The notes: generated by a model not told the origin, from the sequence alone. 64,000 bases of DNA from an uncultured Kiloniellaceae bacterium (GCA_947493695.1 CANLSF010000007.1:372001-436000); one strand, 5' to 3'. Shown: positions 34,170 to 43,670, counted from the first letter of the stretch. Made by a program: numbers and translations.

Positions 34170-35387
34170 GTGACAACCGTAAGCCTCGAGAACGCACTCA
34201 CCGGCCGGATGGAGGGCTGGGCGCTCGCTCCGGTCCTGATCTGGCTGCTGACCGAAGGCCGCAGGATTCCCGAACCCGCGCCGCTGATGACCGCCCTGGC
34301 CCATCAGTTGGAGACCGCCGGTGCGCCGGTCTGGCGCTTGCGCAGCGGCCTGCGCCTGATCCACCCGCAAATGTTCGGAACCGCCGTGATCTGGCAGCGT
34401 GGTCAGGGCGGCGCGGAAGAAACCAATGTCCGCCATGGTGTCCTGGACTCCGATGCTTATCTCGGCAGTCCGATCCAGACCTTCAACGAGACCCGGCAGA
34501 CGGTCCGCTACCGGCTCGATCAGCTCGATGAAACGCGGGATCACAGGGTGCTCTTCGAACTGGCGGAACAGGGGGCACGCGACTACGTCATCCAGCCTAT
34601 GACCTTCAGCGAGGGCGGCGAACATTTTCTGGCGGTCGCGACCGACCGGGCGGAGGGCTTCAGCGACCTCGACATCGCCAAGTTCGGTCTGCTGGCCGAA
34701 GCCCTGGCGCAGAACCTCGAGATCATCTCCAAACGGCGCCTGTCCGAGACCCTGATGGATACCTATCTGGGGCACCGCACCGGGCAAAAGGTTCTGGACG
34801 GCCGGATCAAGCGCGGAGACGGCGAGACCCTGGACGCCGTGCTCTGGTACAGCGATCTTCGGAACTTCACGGCCCTGACCGACGCCCTGCCGCCCGAGCG
34901 CCTGTTCGATATGCTCAACGCCTACTTCGAGTTCGTTTCCTCGGCCGTGACCGCGCGCGGCGGCGAGATCTTAAGCTTCATCGGCGACGCCATGCTGATC
35001 ATCTTCCCCTGCAGTGAAACAGGCGTGAAAGAGGCCTGCCAGGCCGCGATCGATTCCGCGGTCGATGCCTTCGACAGCCTGGCGACCGTGAACTTCTCCC
35101 GGCGCCGGAACAGTCAGCCCGAAATCCGCTTCGGGCTGGGTCTCGATGTCGGCAAAGTTATCTACGGCAATGTGGGCGCACCCGAGCGCCTCGCCTTCAC
35201 GGTGATCGGCCCGACGGTCAACCGGACCGCCCGGCTCGAGTCCCTGACCAAGACCACCGGACACCCGATCCTCATGTCCGACAGCTTTGCGAAAAACATC
35301 GCGCAAGCTGTGACATTTGTCGGTCATTTCGAAATGAAAGGCATCACGGATCCGCAAGAGGTTTTCGCGCTGGACCGAACATTTTAA
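34170..35387 (+). CDS. Class III adenylate/guanylate cyclase with N-terminal regulatory region
   Basis: About 405 residues. The C-terminal cyclase homology domain starts around residue 215: DAVLWYSDLRNFTALTD (first metal Asp), LNAYFEFVSSAVTARGGEILSFIGDAMLIIFP (second metal Asp), and KVIYGNVGAPERLAFTVIGPTVNRTARLESL, with the Asn-x-x-x-Arg of the active site. It would make cAMP or cGMP. The N-terminal 200 residues (LEQL-type helices, PMTFSEGGEHFLAVATDRAEGF) look like a sensory region, but no named domain is certain. GTG at 34170 is chosen because the frame upstream overlaps the hydratase gene; ATG at 34209 is an alternative. No transmembrane segment. Confidence 0.85.
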   Translation: MTTVSLENALTGRMEGWALAPVLIWLLTEGRRIPEPAPLMTALAHQLETAGAPVWRLRSGLRLIHPQMFGTAVIWQRGQGGAEETNVRHGVLDSDAYLGSPIQTFNETRQTVRYRLDQLDETRDHRVLFELAEQGARDYVIQPMTFSEGGEHFLAVATDRAEGFSDLDIAKFGLLAEALAQNLEIISKRRLSETLMDTYLGHRTGQKVLDGRIKRGDGETLDAVLWYSDLRNFTALTDALPPERLFDMLNAYFEFVSSAVTARGGEILSFIGDAMLIIFPCSETGVKEACQAAIDSAVDAFDSLATVNFSRRRNSQPEIRFGLGLDVGKVIYGNVGAPERLAFTVIGPTVNRTARLESLTKTTGHPILMSDSFAKNIAQAVTFVGHFEMKGITDPQEVFALDRTF

Positions 35388-35447
35388 CCCTCTTCAATCC
35401 CGATCCGAGAGTCGGGCGGTAACCCGCTCTCGAATAAGGCTGATCGG

Positions 35448-37019
35448 TCAGGTAAAGGCGTCCGGCATGGATTCCTTTTTCTGCGCGATGTAGGCGTTCA
35501 GGGCCTCGTCGATGGCCGGATCCATTTCCGGCATCACATAGTCCGCCAGCACCTGCTTGTAGATTTTATTGGCCCGCTGACAGGCATCCAGCGCGCCCTC
35601 GGCTTCCCACTGTTCGAAGCTGTTATTATCCGCGATGCTCGAACGGTAGAACGCGGTCTTAAAATTGGCCTGGGTATGGGCGCAACCCAGGAAGTGACTG
35701 CCCGGCCCGACCTCGCGGATGGCATCCATCGCCTGACCGTTTTCCGATAGATCATAACCCTCCAGCATGCGCTGCATCATGCCGAGCTGGTCCGCATCCA
35801 TGATGAACTTTTCATAGGAGGAAATCAGTCCGCCTTCGAGCCATCCTGCCCCGTGCAGGACGAAGTTCACCCCCGCCATGGCCGTGGGCATCAACGTCTG
35901 AGCCGACTCGTAGGCAGCCTGGGCATCAGGTGTTTTGGAACCGCAAAGAGAACCTCCAGAACGGAAAGGCACACCCAGGCGCCGGGCCAGGGCTGCTGCG
36001 CCGTAGAGAACCAGGGCCGGCTCCGGTGTGCCAAAGGTCGGTGCCCCGGACTGCATGGAAATAGAGCTCGCGAAGCTGCCGAAGACCACGGGTGCACCGG
36101 GATTCACCAACTGGCTGAATGCGATGCCGGCCAGGGCCTCGGCGAGAGTCTGCGCCAGCACACCCGCAGGCGTGACCGGTGCCATAGCGCCGGAGAGAAT
36201 AAAGGGCGTGATGATACAGGCCTGATTGCTGCGCGCATAAACTTTCAGCGCACCCAGCATGGTGTCATCGAATGTCATCGGCGAGTTGGCGTTGATCAGA
36301 CTGATCATCACCGTGTTGTTCTCCACGAAGTCATCGCCAAACAGGATCTTCGACATGGCAATGGAGTCTTCGGCCCGCTCCGGCGCCGTCACCGAACCCA
36401 TGTAAGGTTTGTCGGACAGCCGCATATGGCTGTAGAGCATATCCAGATGGCGCTTATTGACCGGCACGTCGACCGGCTCACAAACCGTGCCGCCAGAATG
36501 GTGGATCGACGGCATGGAGTAGGCCAGCTTCACGAAATTGCGGAAATCCTCGATTGTCGCATAGCGGCGACCACCATCCAGATCACGGACGAAGGGCGGA
36601 CCATAGACCGGGGCAAAGACCGTATTATTGCCACCGATCTGCACAGAACGATCCCGGTTGCGGGCATGCTGTGTGAATTCAGAAGGCGCGGTTTGTGCCA
36701 GTTTGCGACACATGCCACGGGGACAGCGCACCCGTTCACCCTGCACATCCGCACCGGCCTCTTTCCAGATCTCGAGGGCCTCCGGATCATCCCGGAAATC
36801 GATACCGATTTCTTCCAGGATGGTGTCGGCGTTGTACTCGATCATCTCGAGCGCTTCCGTGCTCAGGGTCTCGAAAACAGGAATTTTGCGCGTGATGTAG
36901 CGCAGCTGTTCTACTTTGCCACTCTGCCGCGCCGCCCGGCGTGCTTCCGCACCACCTGCACTGCCACGCGCACTACGGCCGCGGCGCCCGCCTGTAGCGC
37001 CAGCCCCCGTCTCGGTCAT
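35448..37019 (-). CDS. Trimethylamine methyltransferase (MttB) family protein, non-pyrrolysine
   Basis: 523 residues of the MttB superfamily. After a low-complexity Gly/Arg/Ala N terminus, the sequence reads LSTEALEMIEYNADTILEEIGIDF, then GGNNTVFAPVYGPPFVRDLDGGRRYAT, IHHSGGTVCEPVDVPVNKRHLDM and GSFASSISMQSGAPTFGTPEPAL. The frame is continuous with no internal amber codon, so it lacks the pyrrolysine of true trimethylamine enzymes. Members of this branch include glycine betaine methyltransferases. The start at 37019 has GGAGG at ideal spacing. It is divergent from the dimethylglycine dehydrogenase-like gene. No corrinoid protein gene is adjacent. Substrate is inferred to be a quaternary amine such as glycine betaine. 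Confidence 0.82.
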   Translation of the reverse strand: MTETGAGATGGRRGRSARGSAGGAEARRAARQSGKVEQLRYITRKIPVFETLSTEALEMIEYNADTILEEIGIDFRDDPEALEIWKEAGADVQGERVRCPRGMCRKLAQTAPSEFTQHARNRDRSVQIGGNNTVFAPVYGPPFVRDLDGGRRYATIEDFRNFVKLAYSMPSIHHSGGTVCEPVDVPVNKRHLDMLYSHMRLSDKPYMGSVTAPERAEDSIAMSKILFGDDFVENNTVMISLINANSPMTFDDTMLGALKVYARSNQACIITPFILSGAMAPVTPAGVLAQTLAEALAGIAFSQLVNPGAPVVFGSFASSISMQSGAPTFGTPEPALVLYGAAALARRLGVPFRSGGSLCGSKTPDAQAAYESAQTLMPTAMAGVNFVLHGAGWLEGGLISSYEKFIMDADQLGMMQRMLEGYDLSENGQAMDAIREVGPGSHFLGCAHTQANFKTAFYRSSIADNNSFEQWEAEGALDACQRANKIYKQVLADYVMPEMDPAIDEALNAYIAQKKESMPDAFT

Positions 37020-37399
37020 AACTCGATCCTCCAATAAATCAGAAGCCGATTATCCCTGCGCCGGGCTCCTCGGCTCTGTCGAATTCGCGACTACGAACCT
37101 CGGAAACGCGCCCCGGCGCCCACATGAACACCGAAACCGCCAGAGATCCCTGTTTAAAAAATCGCTGAAACCTGCCCCTGACCACGCGACATATCGCGCA
37201 TGTCGGAATTTGGCTTCGCGGTGTCGCAAACGGTTCGGACCATAAAAACCCTATCGGCCATCTTGCGGCTGTAATTAGAATAGCCGCCAGTTATTTGGCA
37301 GTGGGCAAAGGCGACTGAAGAAGCCCAGCCGGGCGCAAGATCCGGCCGGGCGCTAAATCCTGGATTATGGGGCTTCAGCGACGTTTTGGGAGACGAATA
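37020..37399. other. Shared promoter region of the methylamine genes
   Basis: 380 bases between two divergent genes. Ribosome sites flank it (GGAGG for the left gene, GGGAG for the right). GGCTGTAATTAGAATAGCC near 37268 is a short dyad-like segment. No small gene or RNA seen. Confidence 0.4.
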
Positions 37400-39835
37400 A
37401 TGAAAACACATGCACGGGCCGTGGTCGTTGGCGGTGGCGTTGTCGGCGCCAGCATTCTCTATCATCTGACCAAACAGGGCTGGTCGGACGTGGTTCTGCT
37501 TGAGCGGACCGAACTGACAGCCGGATCCACCTGGCATGCCGCCGGTCTTCTGCCGCTGTTCAACATGAGCTACAGCGTGGGCAAGATCCACAAGTACTCG
37601 GTCGATCTCTATAAGACCCTCCAGGAAGAAACCGGTCAGGACGTCAGCTTTCACGTCACCGGCAACCTGCGTCTGGCAACAAACGAAGAGCGCATGGACG
37701 AATACCGGCACTACTGCGGTACCGCGAATACCATCGGCGTTCCCTACGAGATGATCACGCCGGCCCAGGTGAAGGAACTCTGGCCGCTGTGTAACACCGA
37801 AGGTTTGGTCGGCGCGCTTTATCACCCGGACGATGGTCATATTGCCCCGGTCGACCTGACCAACGCCCTGGCCATCGGCGCCCGCAACGGCGGCGCAGAA
37901 ATCTATCGCCAGACCGAAGTCACCGCGATCACACAGTTGCCCAGCGGCGAGTGGAAGATCACGACCAACAAAGGCGAGATCACCTGCGAACACGTGATTA
38001 CGGCGACCGGTAACTACGCGCGCCAGACCGCCGCCATGGTCGGCCTGGACATTCCCGTCATTCCGGTCGAGCACCAGTACATCGTCACCGACGCGCATCC
38101 GCTGCTGGAAGAGCGCAAGAATGCCGGTCTGCCGGAAATGGCCGTGCTGCGTGAGTCCGATTCCTCCTACTACATGCGTGAAGAGCGTCAGGGTTTGATT
38201 CTCGGTCCTTATGAAAAAGGCGCCCCCGCCTGCTTCGTCGATGGCGTGCCGGACTCCTTCGGCCAGGACCTTTTCCCCGGAGACCTCGAGCGTCTGGAGC
38301 CGCACATCGAAGCCGCCATCAACCGCGTGCCGATCTTCGGCGAAGTGGGCATCAAGGATGTGGTCAACGGCCCGATCTCCTATACACCCGATGGCAACCC
38401 CATGATCGGCCCGGCGTTCGGATTGCGTAACTACTGGCTGGCCGAGGGCTTCAGCTTCGGTGTCACCGCCGCCGGTGGCGCGGGCCGTTATCTCGCCGAG
38501 TGGATCTGTCAGGGTGAATCCAGCCTGGATATGCTGGATGTCGATCCACGCCGTTTCGGAGCCTATGCCAACAAGGCTTACACGGTCGCCAAGAACGAGG
38601 AAGCCTACGCCAACGTCTTCACGATTCACTATCCGGATGAAGAGCGTCCGGCCGCCCGGCCCTGTAAAACCAGTCCCTGTCACGACCGGCTGGATGCTGC
38701 CGGCGCGGTCTGGGGTCAGCGCTATGGCTGGGAACGCCCGAACTGGTACGCCCCTGAAGGTGTCGAACGCAAAGACGACTGGAGCTTCCGCCGCACCAAC
38801 TACTTCGAGCACGTTGCCAACGAGTGCAAGCTGATGCGCGAAAAGGTCGGCATGATCGATCTGACCAGCTTCTCCAAGTTCGACGTTTCGGGTCCCGGTG
38901 CGGAAGCCTATCTCGACCGTCTGGTCGCAAATGCCCTGCCCAAGAAGGTCGGACGGATCGCGCTTACCCACAACCTGACCCCATCGGGCGGTGTGCGCAG
39001 CGAATTCACCATCACCCGCATGGGACCGGAGAGCTTCTATCTGATCTCCTCGGGCGCCGCAGAACGCTACGACTCCGATCTGCTGCTCAAAGAACTGCCG
39101 GACGACGGCAGCGTGACCCTGCGCAACATCACCACCAGCCGCGGCGTCTTCGTTCTGGCCGGTCCCCACGCCCGCGACGTGCTGGCCAAAGTCACGGACA
39201 CAGACCTTTCCAACGCGGCCTTCCCCTGGCTGTCGATGCAAAACATTTCGGTCGGCATGGCATCGGACGTGCGGGCCCTTCGCGTTAACTTCGTCGGTGG
39301 TCTGGGCTGGGAGCTGCATCACCCGATCGAGTTCCAGAACAACATCTTCGACGCCCTGATGAAGGCGGGCGAGGAGTTCGGCATCGGTCTGGTTGGCATG
39401 CGCGCCATGGACTCGATGCGGATCGAGAAATCCTACCGTATGTGGGGCAGCGATCTGAATACGGAGTACTCCATTCTAGAGGCTGGCCTGAATCGCTTCG
39501 TGCGCCTGAACAAGGGAGAGTTTGTTGGCCGCGAGGCACTGGTCCGGCAGCAGGAAGCTGGTGTTCCACAGCACTTCATCACTCTGGAAGTCGACGTCAA
39601 AGACGCCGACTGTCTGGGCAACGAGCCGCTTTACAAGGGTGACGACATGATCGGCCGCGTCACCGCCGGCGCCTTTGGCCACAGCGTGGGTAAGAGCCTT
39701 GCCCTCGCCTATGTGAAGCCGGAAGCGGCGGAGCCCGGAACGGAACTGAAGGTCGATATACTGGGCGAACTCTTCACGGCCCGGGTGATTGAAGAGTCGC
39801 CATACGATCCGGAGAACACGGCTCTGCGCGCCTAA
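37400..39835 (+). CDS. Dimethylglycine dehydrogenase-like flavoprotein
   Basis: 811 residues in the dimethylglycine/sarcosine dehydrogenase architecture. FAD-binding oxidoreductase opens with VVVGGGVVGASILYHLTKQG, then ELTAGSTWHAAGLLPLF, where the His is the known covalent flavin site. A middle FAO domain (about 390-470) is followed by GcvT-type folate-binding domains (VGMIDLTSFSKFDVSGPGAE, GGLGWELHHPIEF, MRIEKSYRMWGSDL) to the end. It would demethylate dimethylglycine or a related N-methyl amino acid, handing formaldehyde to tetrahydrofolate. The ATG at 37400 follows GGGAG; eleven codons upstream are unsupported. With the MttB-like gene and soxAG it points to betaine-type catabolism. Confidence 0.88.
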   Translation: MKTHARAVVVGGGVVGASILYHLTKQGWSDVVLLERTELTAGSTWHAAGLLPLFNMSYSVGKIHKYSVDLYKTLQEETGQDVSFHVTGNLRLATNEERMDEYRHYCGTANTIGVPYEMITPAQVKELWPLCNTEGLVGALYHPDDGHIAPVDLTNALAIGARNGGAEIYRQTEVTAITQLPSGEWKITTNKGEITCEHVITATGNYARQTAAMVGLDIPVIPVEHQYIVTDAHPLLEERKNAGLPEMAVLRESDSSYYMREERQGLILGPYEKGAPACFVDGVPDSFGQDLFPGDLERLEPHIEAAINRVPIFGEVGIKDVVNGPISYTPDGNPMIGPAFGLRNYWLAEGFSFGVTAAGGAGRYLAEWICQGESSLDMLDVDPRRFGAYANKAYTVAKNEEAYANVFTIHYPDEERPAARPCKTSPCHDRLDAAGAVWGQRYGWERPNWYAPEGVERKDDWSFRRTNYFEHVANECKLMREKVGMIDLTSFSKFDVSGPGAEAYLDRLVANALPKKVGRIALTHNLTPSGGVRSEFTITRMGPESFYLISSGAAERYDSDLLLKELPDDGSVTLRNITTSRGVFVLAGPHARDVLAKVTDTDLSNAAFPWLSMQNISVGMASDVRALRVNFVGGLGWELHHPIEFQNNIFDALMKAGEEFGIGLVGMRAMDSMRIEKSYRMWGSDLNTEYSILEAGLNRFVRLNKGEFVGREALVRQQEAGVPQHFITLEVDVKDADCLGNEPLYKGDDMIGRVTAGAFGHSVGKSLALAYVKPEAAEPGTELKVDILGELFTARVIEESPYDPENTALRA

Positions 39836-39856
39836 CAGCGACAAAGATCCTCATCA

Positions 39857-39887
39857 AAAACAGGCCGCTTTTGCGGCCTGTTTTTTT
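39857..39887 (+). terminator. Rho-independent terminator of the dimethylglycine dehydrogenase-like gene
   Basis: AACAGGCCGC pairs with GCGGCCTGTT around TTTT, followed by a run of T (39880-39887). It starts about 22 bases after the stop codon. Strong and unambiguous. Confidence 0.92.
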
Positions 39888-39898
39888 GCCTTCACGCA

Positions 39899-40076
39899 CT
39901 TAGACCGGATCATGTTTCGGTTGAGAATCCATAAGTATGAATTCTCAACCTGGTCGGAACCACTTTGTGGTTTCGCCGAAACATGTGAATCCGCTCTACA
40001 TCAAATAGTGAGAGCAGATTCACAGGAACGAGAGATCGCCTTCGGTGATTCTATCTAAACCTGATCTGCTCTAGCG
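39899..40076 (+). repeat. 178-bp structured intergenic element, copy B
   Basis: Same length and orientation as 17764-17941. Here CATGTTTCGG pairs perfectly with CCGAAACATG, enclosing two inner hairpins (GGTTGAGAAT/ATTCTCAACC and GAACCAC/GTGGTTTC). A second arm GTGAATC.GCTCT/AGAGC.GATTCAC and a small ATCGCCTTCGGTGAT hairpin follow. It sits just behind a terminator. The conserved stems with base changes mainly in loops suggest selection on structure. Confidence 0.85.
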
Positions 40077-40211
40077 CCAGGGGAAAACAGCAGCGTAATT
40101 CAGATAGGCCAAAATTCCTCAAATTGCATCTCATAAGCATACATGCAACAATGAGATGCAGTTCGATCCAGTTACTTCGAGATATCAATAATCGTAGTAG
40201 AGGGGGCAACA

Positions 40212-41405
40212 GTGGCCAAGGCACCAAACAATCCTTTTGAAAAAATTGCCGATCCTAGTCAGGAAGCTCGTGAAATCCGGGAGCTGACAAAACTCACATC
40301 ACAGCTGCTCGACAAGCGCTATACACAGAAAAAGAAGAAAGTGTTGCGAGGTGTTCACCCGAAATCACACGGCTGCCTCCGCGCCTTCTTCGAGATTCGA
40401 CCTGATATTCCCGCCGCGCTGCAAACCGGTCTTTTTGCCAAACCGGGCCAACGCTACAACGCCTGGGTCCGCTTTTCCAACGCCGCCATAAAAGTCGCCC
40501 ACGATTTGGGAACATCGGATCCGAAAGCGCAACAGAACGGCAGCAGAGGTATGGCGATCAAGGTGCTCGATGTAACCGGACGGGTTCTTCAAAAAGATGA
40601 AGGTCGGCAGAATCAGGACTTCCTGATGATCAACACACCGGCCTTTGCATTCGTGGACGCCAGCCAATATCTCGTTCTGAACAAGGTGCTCGAACAGACC
40701 AACGACAATGAAACCGCGGCTGTCGGTGCCGTGCTGCAGCCGATACTTGACCCCAATTCCGGCGCATCGCCTGCGGAAAAGCAACGCGCGGCAAAGACTG
40801 CCGGTGTGATTCAGGTCATCCAGTCCAAACCAGTCGAGAATCCTGTCGAGGTTTCCTATTTCGGTGCCGCGCCTTTTCTCTTCGGCGCGGAGCAGGTGAT
40901 GAGATTTGCCGCGGTTCCCTGGGGTGGTGAACCATCCCAGTCAGTGCCGGCTAAAGCAGGTCCTAACTACCTGCGTCAAGCTGTCAGAAAGCGTTCCCGG
41001 CAGCGCGAAGACATCTGCTTTGACTTCAGGGTTCAGGTGCGGGGCAAAGCCGAAAAAAATCTCCAGATCGAAGATGCCACGGCGGTTTGGGATGAAGCCA
41101 AAACCCCGTTCGTATCCGTTGCCAGACTGATTATTCCTGCACCACAAGGACGGCCCGGTGGCAACGACGCGAAAGCAGATGAACGCCGGGAGATGCGGTG
41201 CGAGAAAATGGCTTTCACCCCATGGCATTGCCTGGCCGACCACCAACCGCTGGGCAGTATCAACCGGCTTCGAAAACCGGTCTATGATGCTTCAGCGACG
41301 AAACGCGGCAGCGGAAAGCCCAAACGGGTGCCCGGCGTAAAGCCCGTGATAAAACCGACACGCGCCAAGGTTTCCGCTAGAGGAAAGGTGCGAAAACGCC
41401 CCTGA
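40212..41405 (+). CDS. Catalase-family (small SrpA-like) haem protein
   Basis: 397 residues. The catalase core is recognisable: GVHPKSHGCLRAFFEI near residue 48 (distal His region), YNAWVRFSNA, SRGMAIKVLDV, QDFLMINTPAFAFVD and the proximal segment FTPWHCLADHQPLGSINRLRKPVY with the haem-ligand Tyr. It is much shorter than monofunctional catalases and lacks NADPH-binding and extended C-terminal parts; instead it ends in about 40 Lys/Arg/Pro-rich residues. It likely has catalase or peroxidase activity in the cytoplasm. It starts with GTG, preceded by AGGGGG. No signal peptide. Confidence 0.85.
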   Translation: MAKAPNNPFEKIADPSQEAREIRELTKLTSQLLDKRYTQKKKKVLRGVHPKSHGCLRAFFEIRPDIPAALQTGLFAKPGQRYNAWVRFSNAAIKVAHDLGTSDPKAQQNGSRGMAIKVLDVTGRVLQKDEGRQNQDFLMINTPAFAFVDASQYLVLNKVLEQTNDNETAAVGAVLQPILDPNSGASPAEKQRAAKTAGVIQVIQSKPVENPVEVSYFGAAPFLFGAEQVMRFAAVPWGGEPSQSVPAKAGPNYLRQAVRKRSRQREDICFDFRVQVRGKAEKNLQIEDATAVWDEAKTPFVSVARLIIPAPQGRPGGNDAKADERREMRCEKMAFTPWHCLADHQPLGSINRLRKPVYDASATKRGSGKPKRVPGVKPVIKPTRAKVSARGKVRKRP

Positions 41406-41508
41406 TATCAGAAGTCTTTCATTGCCGGCAAAGTAACGATCCAACGCGCATGCCCCTCCAGCGAAATGCGCGCTCGAGGGGCAGCAGGCTGGGCATCATC
41501 ACAAGAAT

Positions 41509-41946
41509 CTAACGCCCCACAATAAAATCGCGCAGCACACTGGTTTCGGACTCCAGTTCCTTCATCCGGTACTTCACTACGTCGCCGATAGATACCAGGC
41601 CGCTGAGCGCCCCGTCGTGGACCACTGGCAGATGACGGATCCGGCTCTGGGTCATCTCTGACATCACGTCATCGACCTTCGCGCTGAGATTCGTTGTCTT
41701 GACGTTACTGGTCATCAGGGAAGCAACAGGCATCTGCATGACCGCAGCACCATGTTCCGCCAGCCCACGCACAACATCGCGTTCGGACAGTATCCCTGCG
41801 ATGCTTCGACCGTCGTCACAGACCACGAGCGCGCCGATCCTCTTTTCCTTCAGCACGCGGGTAGCCGCGTCGATAGTGATATCAGATCGGATCGTCGAGA
41901 CTTCGCCACTGCCACCCTTGGCCTTGAGCAATGCTTTAACCGTCAT
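41509..41946 (-). CDS. CBS-domain pair protein
   Basis: 145 residues forming two CBS repeats (a Bateman module): first ITIDAATRVLKEKRIGALVVCDDGRSIAGILSERDVVRGL, then KTTNLSAKVDDVMSEMTQSRIRHLPVVHDGALSGLVSIGDVVKY. Such stand-alone pairs bind adenosine nucleotides and act as energy sensors. The N terminus (MTVKALLKAKGG) is the common opening of this alphaproteobacterial group. A single gene with no coupled neighbour. Confidence 0.9.
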   Translation of the reverse strand: MTVKALLKAKGGSGEVSTIRSDITIDAATRVLKEKRIGALVVCDDGRSIAGILSERDVVRGLAEHGAAVMQMPVASLMTSNVKTTNLSAKVDDVMSEMTQSRIRHLPVVHDGALSGLVSIGDVVKYRMKELESETSVLRDFIVGR

Positions 41947-42375
41947 GGGTCTTGCTTATCCTCCCTCAGTCATTCGGACTCCGGATGGCGTTCTTCACCC
42001 TAACAAACTGTCGGTTATCGCGAATCGACGTAACGCCTGGTCGACGCGCCTACCTTTCAGCTCCAGATCGGCTGAAGTAACGCCGTTACACTCGCTTCTT
42101 CCCAATGCCTCCACGTAAACAGCACCTCAAGGTATAATTTTACGACGTTTCATCGCGTGGCGCCAGTCGTCTGGAACAGGCGTGCCCCGGCCACCCAACC
42201 GCGACAAGGTGAAGCACCTTCTAACCATATGATTTAGGGAGTAAATTACGGTTTTCACTGTTTTAATGGAAAACTGGCGGTTTCTCGTTCAGGAATTGCT
42301 TTTAACCCTCCCTTCCCGTCAGCTATAACCGGGACGAAAGCATCGAGAACCAACGCAACCTATGAGTATTTTGCC
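41947..42375. other. Intergenic region, no gene seen
   Basis: About 430 bases. GTAAACAGCACCTCA at 42115-42129 is also found at 31056-31070, a short shared stretch of unknown meaning. No structure or terminator was convincing. Confidence 0.35.
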
Positions 42376-42684
42376 ATGATGACGCAAAGGCAGGGGCGCA
42401 CCAGACTTCGCATTTCAGATCAGGATGCCCTGTTGAAGTGGTGTCGCTCGAATGGCTTTTTCCTCACGCCACGAGATGCGACTCCTTATCTCGCGTTCGA
42501 TATCAATCGCCAGAAAAATGCGGAGGATCAGGACGCCGAGGCCGAGTACGTGCTTGAAGTTACCGACCAGGCTTTTGCAATATACGATGCTCAGAACGAG
42601 AATATCGCTCAGGGAGCGGAACTCCGCGACGTACTGAAGCAGGTTTCGGCACTGCTGGCTGCAGCGCACTCAGCCGCCAGCTAG
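42376..42684 (+). CDS. Hypothetical protein (102 aa)
   Basis: Begins MMTQRQGRTRLRISDQDALL and contains WCRSNGFFLTPRDATPYLAFDI, an acidic loop, YVLEVTDQAFAIYDAQNENIA, and a C-terminal Ala-rich helix LRDVLKQVSALLAAAH. It predicts a small alpha/beta protein without signal or membrane segment. No strong ribosome site and no recognised family. It is convergent with the anti-sigma gene. The codon use is normal for the chromosome, which favours a real gene. Confidence 0.55.
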   Translation: MMTQRQGRTRLRISDQDALLKWCRSNGFFLTPRDATPYLAFDINRQKNAEDQDAEAEYVLEVTDQAFAIYDAQNENIAQGAELRDVLKQVSALLAAAHSAAS

Positions 42685-42802
42685 CTAACCCCGGGGCTAA
42701 GTCGCATCCGATGGCCGTCCGCACTTGCAACTCTGCGCGAAGCGATTCCGGCCCAGAGTGACAATTCATGATTACGAACCTTCACCCGGAACATGAGCTG
42801 AT

Positions 42803-43666
42803 CTAAAGATCGAGGCTTTGTCGCGCAGGCTCTGCAAACCGATGCAGTGCGTTTTCATCTTCCCAACCCACGACAACGTAGGCGTATCCGTCCTGGCGCC
42901 ATTCGACCATATTGAGATCAGCTCTTTGAGCCGTAGCGGGCGCAAGATCGCCTTTCCCGCTCGGCATCACGCAAAGCGCAAAAGGCTCGCCTCCGGGCAT
43001 CTGATAAATAAGTTGCGCTACCGGCTTACCGTTAATGCCCAACAGACGCGCGCCTTTGAATTCAGCGCCGCTTGCTGAGAGATCAGGAACCACGAGATTC
43101 CGACCGAGCCTCTTGCCGAGCCAGGCTTCAATGTGCGGTGTCTCGTCGGCGGAAACTTCAACAAGATGACGTTTTTCCTTCGCGTAGATCCCGTGATAGG
43201 CCGCCACCTGCGAGAGCCAGTCGTTCTGTGCGACGGGAGCTACGCCGTAACGCCCACCGGCAACAAAACCGCCAGCCGAGCCCATAACCAGGAAAGCCAC
43301 GGATGCCGCCACCAGCCACAAGCGTGAACGACTGCCGCCGGGCGCAGGCGAGGAAACAACGGCTGCAGGGCTTCTGACGTCCGGAGAAGACTGGTTTGCC
43401 GGTTTGAAACCAAGACTGTCCCCACCGCCGGCCTGCCCCCTGATCGCGTCGATCAATCCTGCGGGAACCGGCTGCTCGAGGATATCGCCCTGAAGTCCTT
43501 TGAGAGTCTCGCTCTGCCCACGCAGGACGTCGCGCAGCTTTTGCGCTTTAGGATCATCGGCCAACAACACCTCGACCCGGCCCATCTCCGCAGCCGAAAG
43601 CTCACCGTCCACATAAGCGACGAGATAGTCGTTCAGGTTGTCCCGAGTGATATTCTCTACAGACAT
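42803..43666 (-). CDS. Membrane-anchored anti-sigma factor
   Basis: 287 residues. The N-terminal helical domain (LNDYLVAYVDGELSAAEMGRVEVLLADDPKAQ) has the layout of anti-sigma domains that clasp ECF sigma factors, but lacks the HxxxCxxC zinc motif. One transmembrane helix (LWLVAASVAFLVMGSAGGFVAG, about 117-138) leads to a periplasmic C-terminal domain (LGKRLGRNLVVPDLSASGAEF, VAQLIYQMPGGEPFALCVMP). It follows the sigma gene by four bases, the classic sigma/anti-sigma operon. It would hold the sigma factor inactive until an envelope or oxidative signal arrives. Confidence 0.88.
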   Translation of the reverse strand: MSVENITRDNLNDYLVAYVDGELSAAEMGRVEVLLADDPKAQKLRDVLRGQSETLKGLQGDILEQPVPAGLIDAIRGQAGGGDSLGFKPANQSSPDVRSPAAVVSSPAPGGSRSRLWLVAASVAFLVMGSAGGFVAGGRYGVAPVAQNDWLSQVAAYHGIYAKEKRHLVEVSADETPHIEAWLGKRLGRNLVVPDLSASGAEFKGARLLGINGKPVAQLIYQMPGGEPFALCVMPSGKGDLAPATAQRADLNMVEWRQDGYAYVVVGWEDENALHRFAEPARQSLDL

Positions 43667-43670
43667 GATC

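Noticed and set aside
35853-37037. 394-codon forward frame opposite the MttB-like gene
   Set aside because: Antisense shadow: Arg/His-rich sequence without domains, over a gene with strong family motifs.
37154-39322. 722-codon open frame on the reverse strand
   Set aside because: It lies opposite the dimethylglycine dehydrogenase-like gene, whose domains and catalytic motifs are clear. It has no ribosome site or recognisable domain and reflects GC-rich codon bias.
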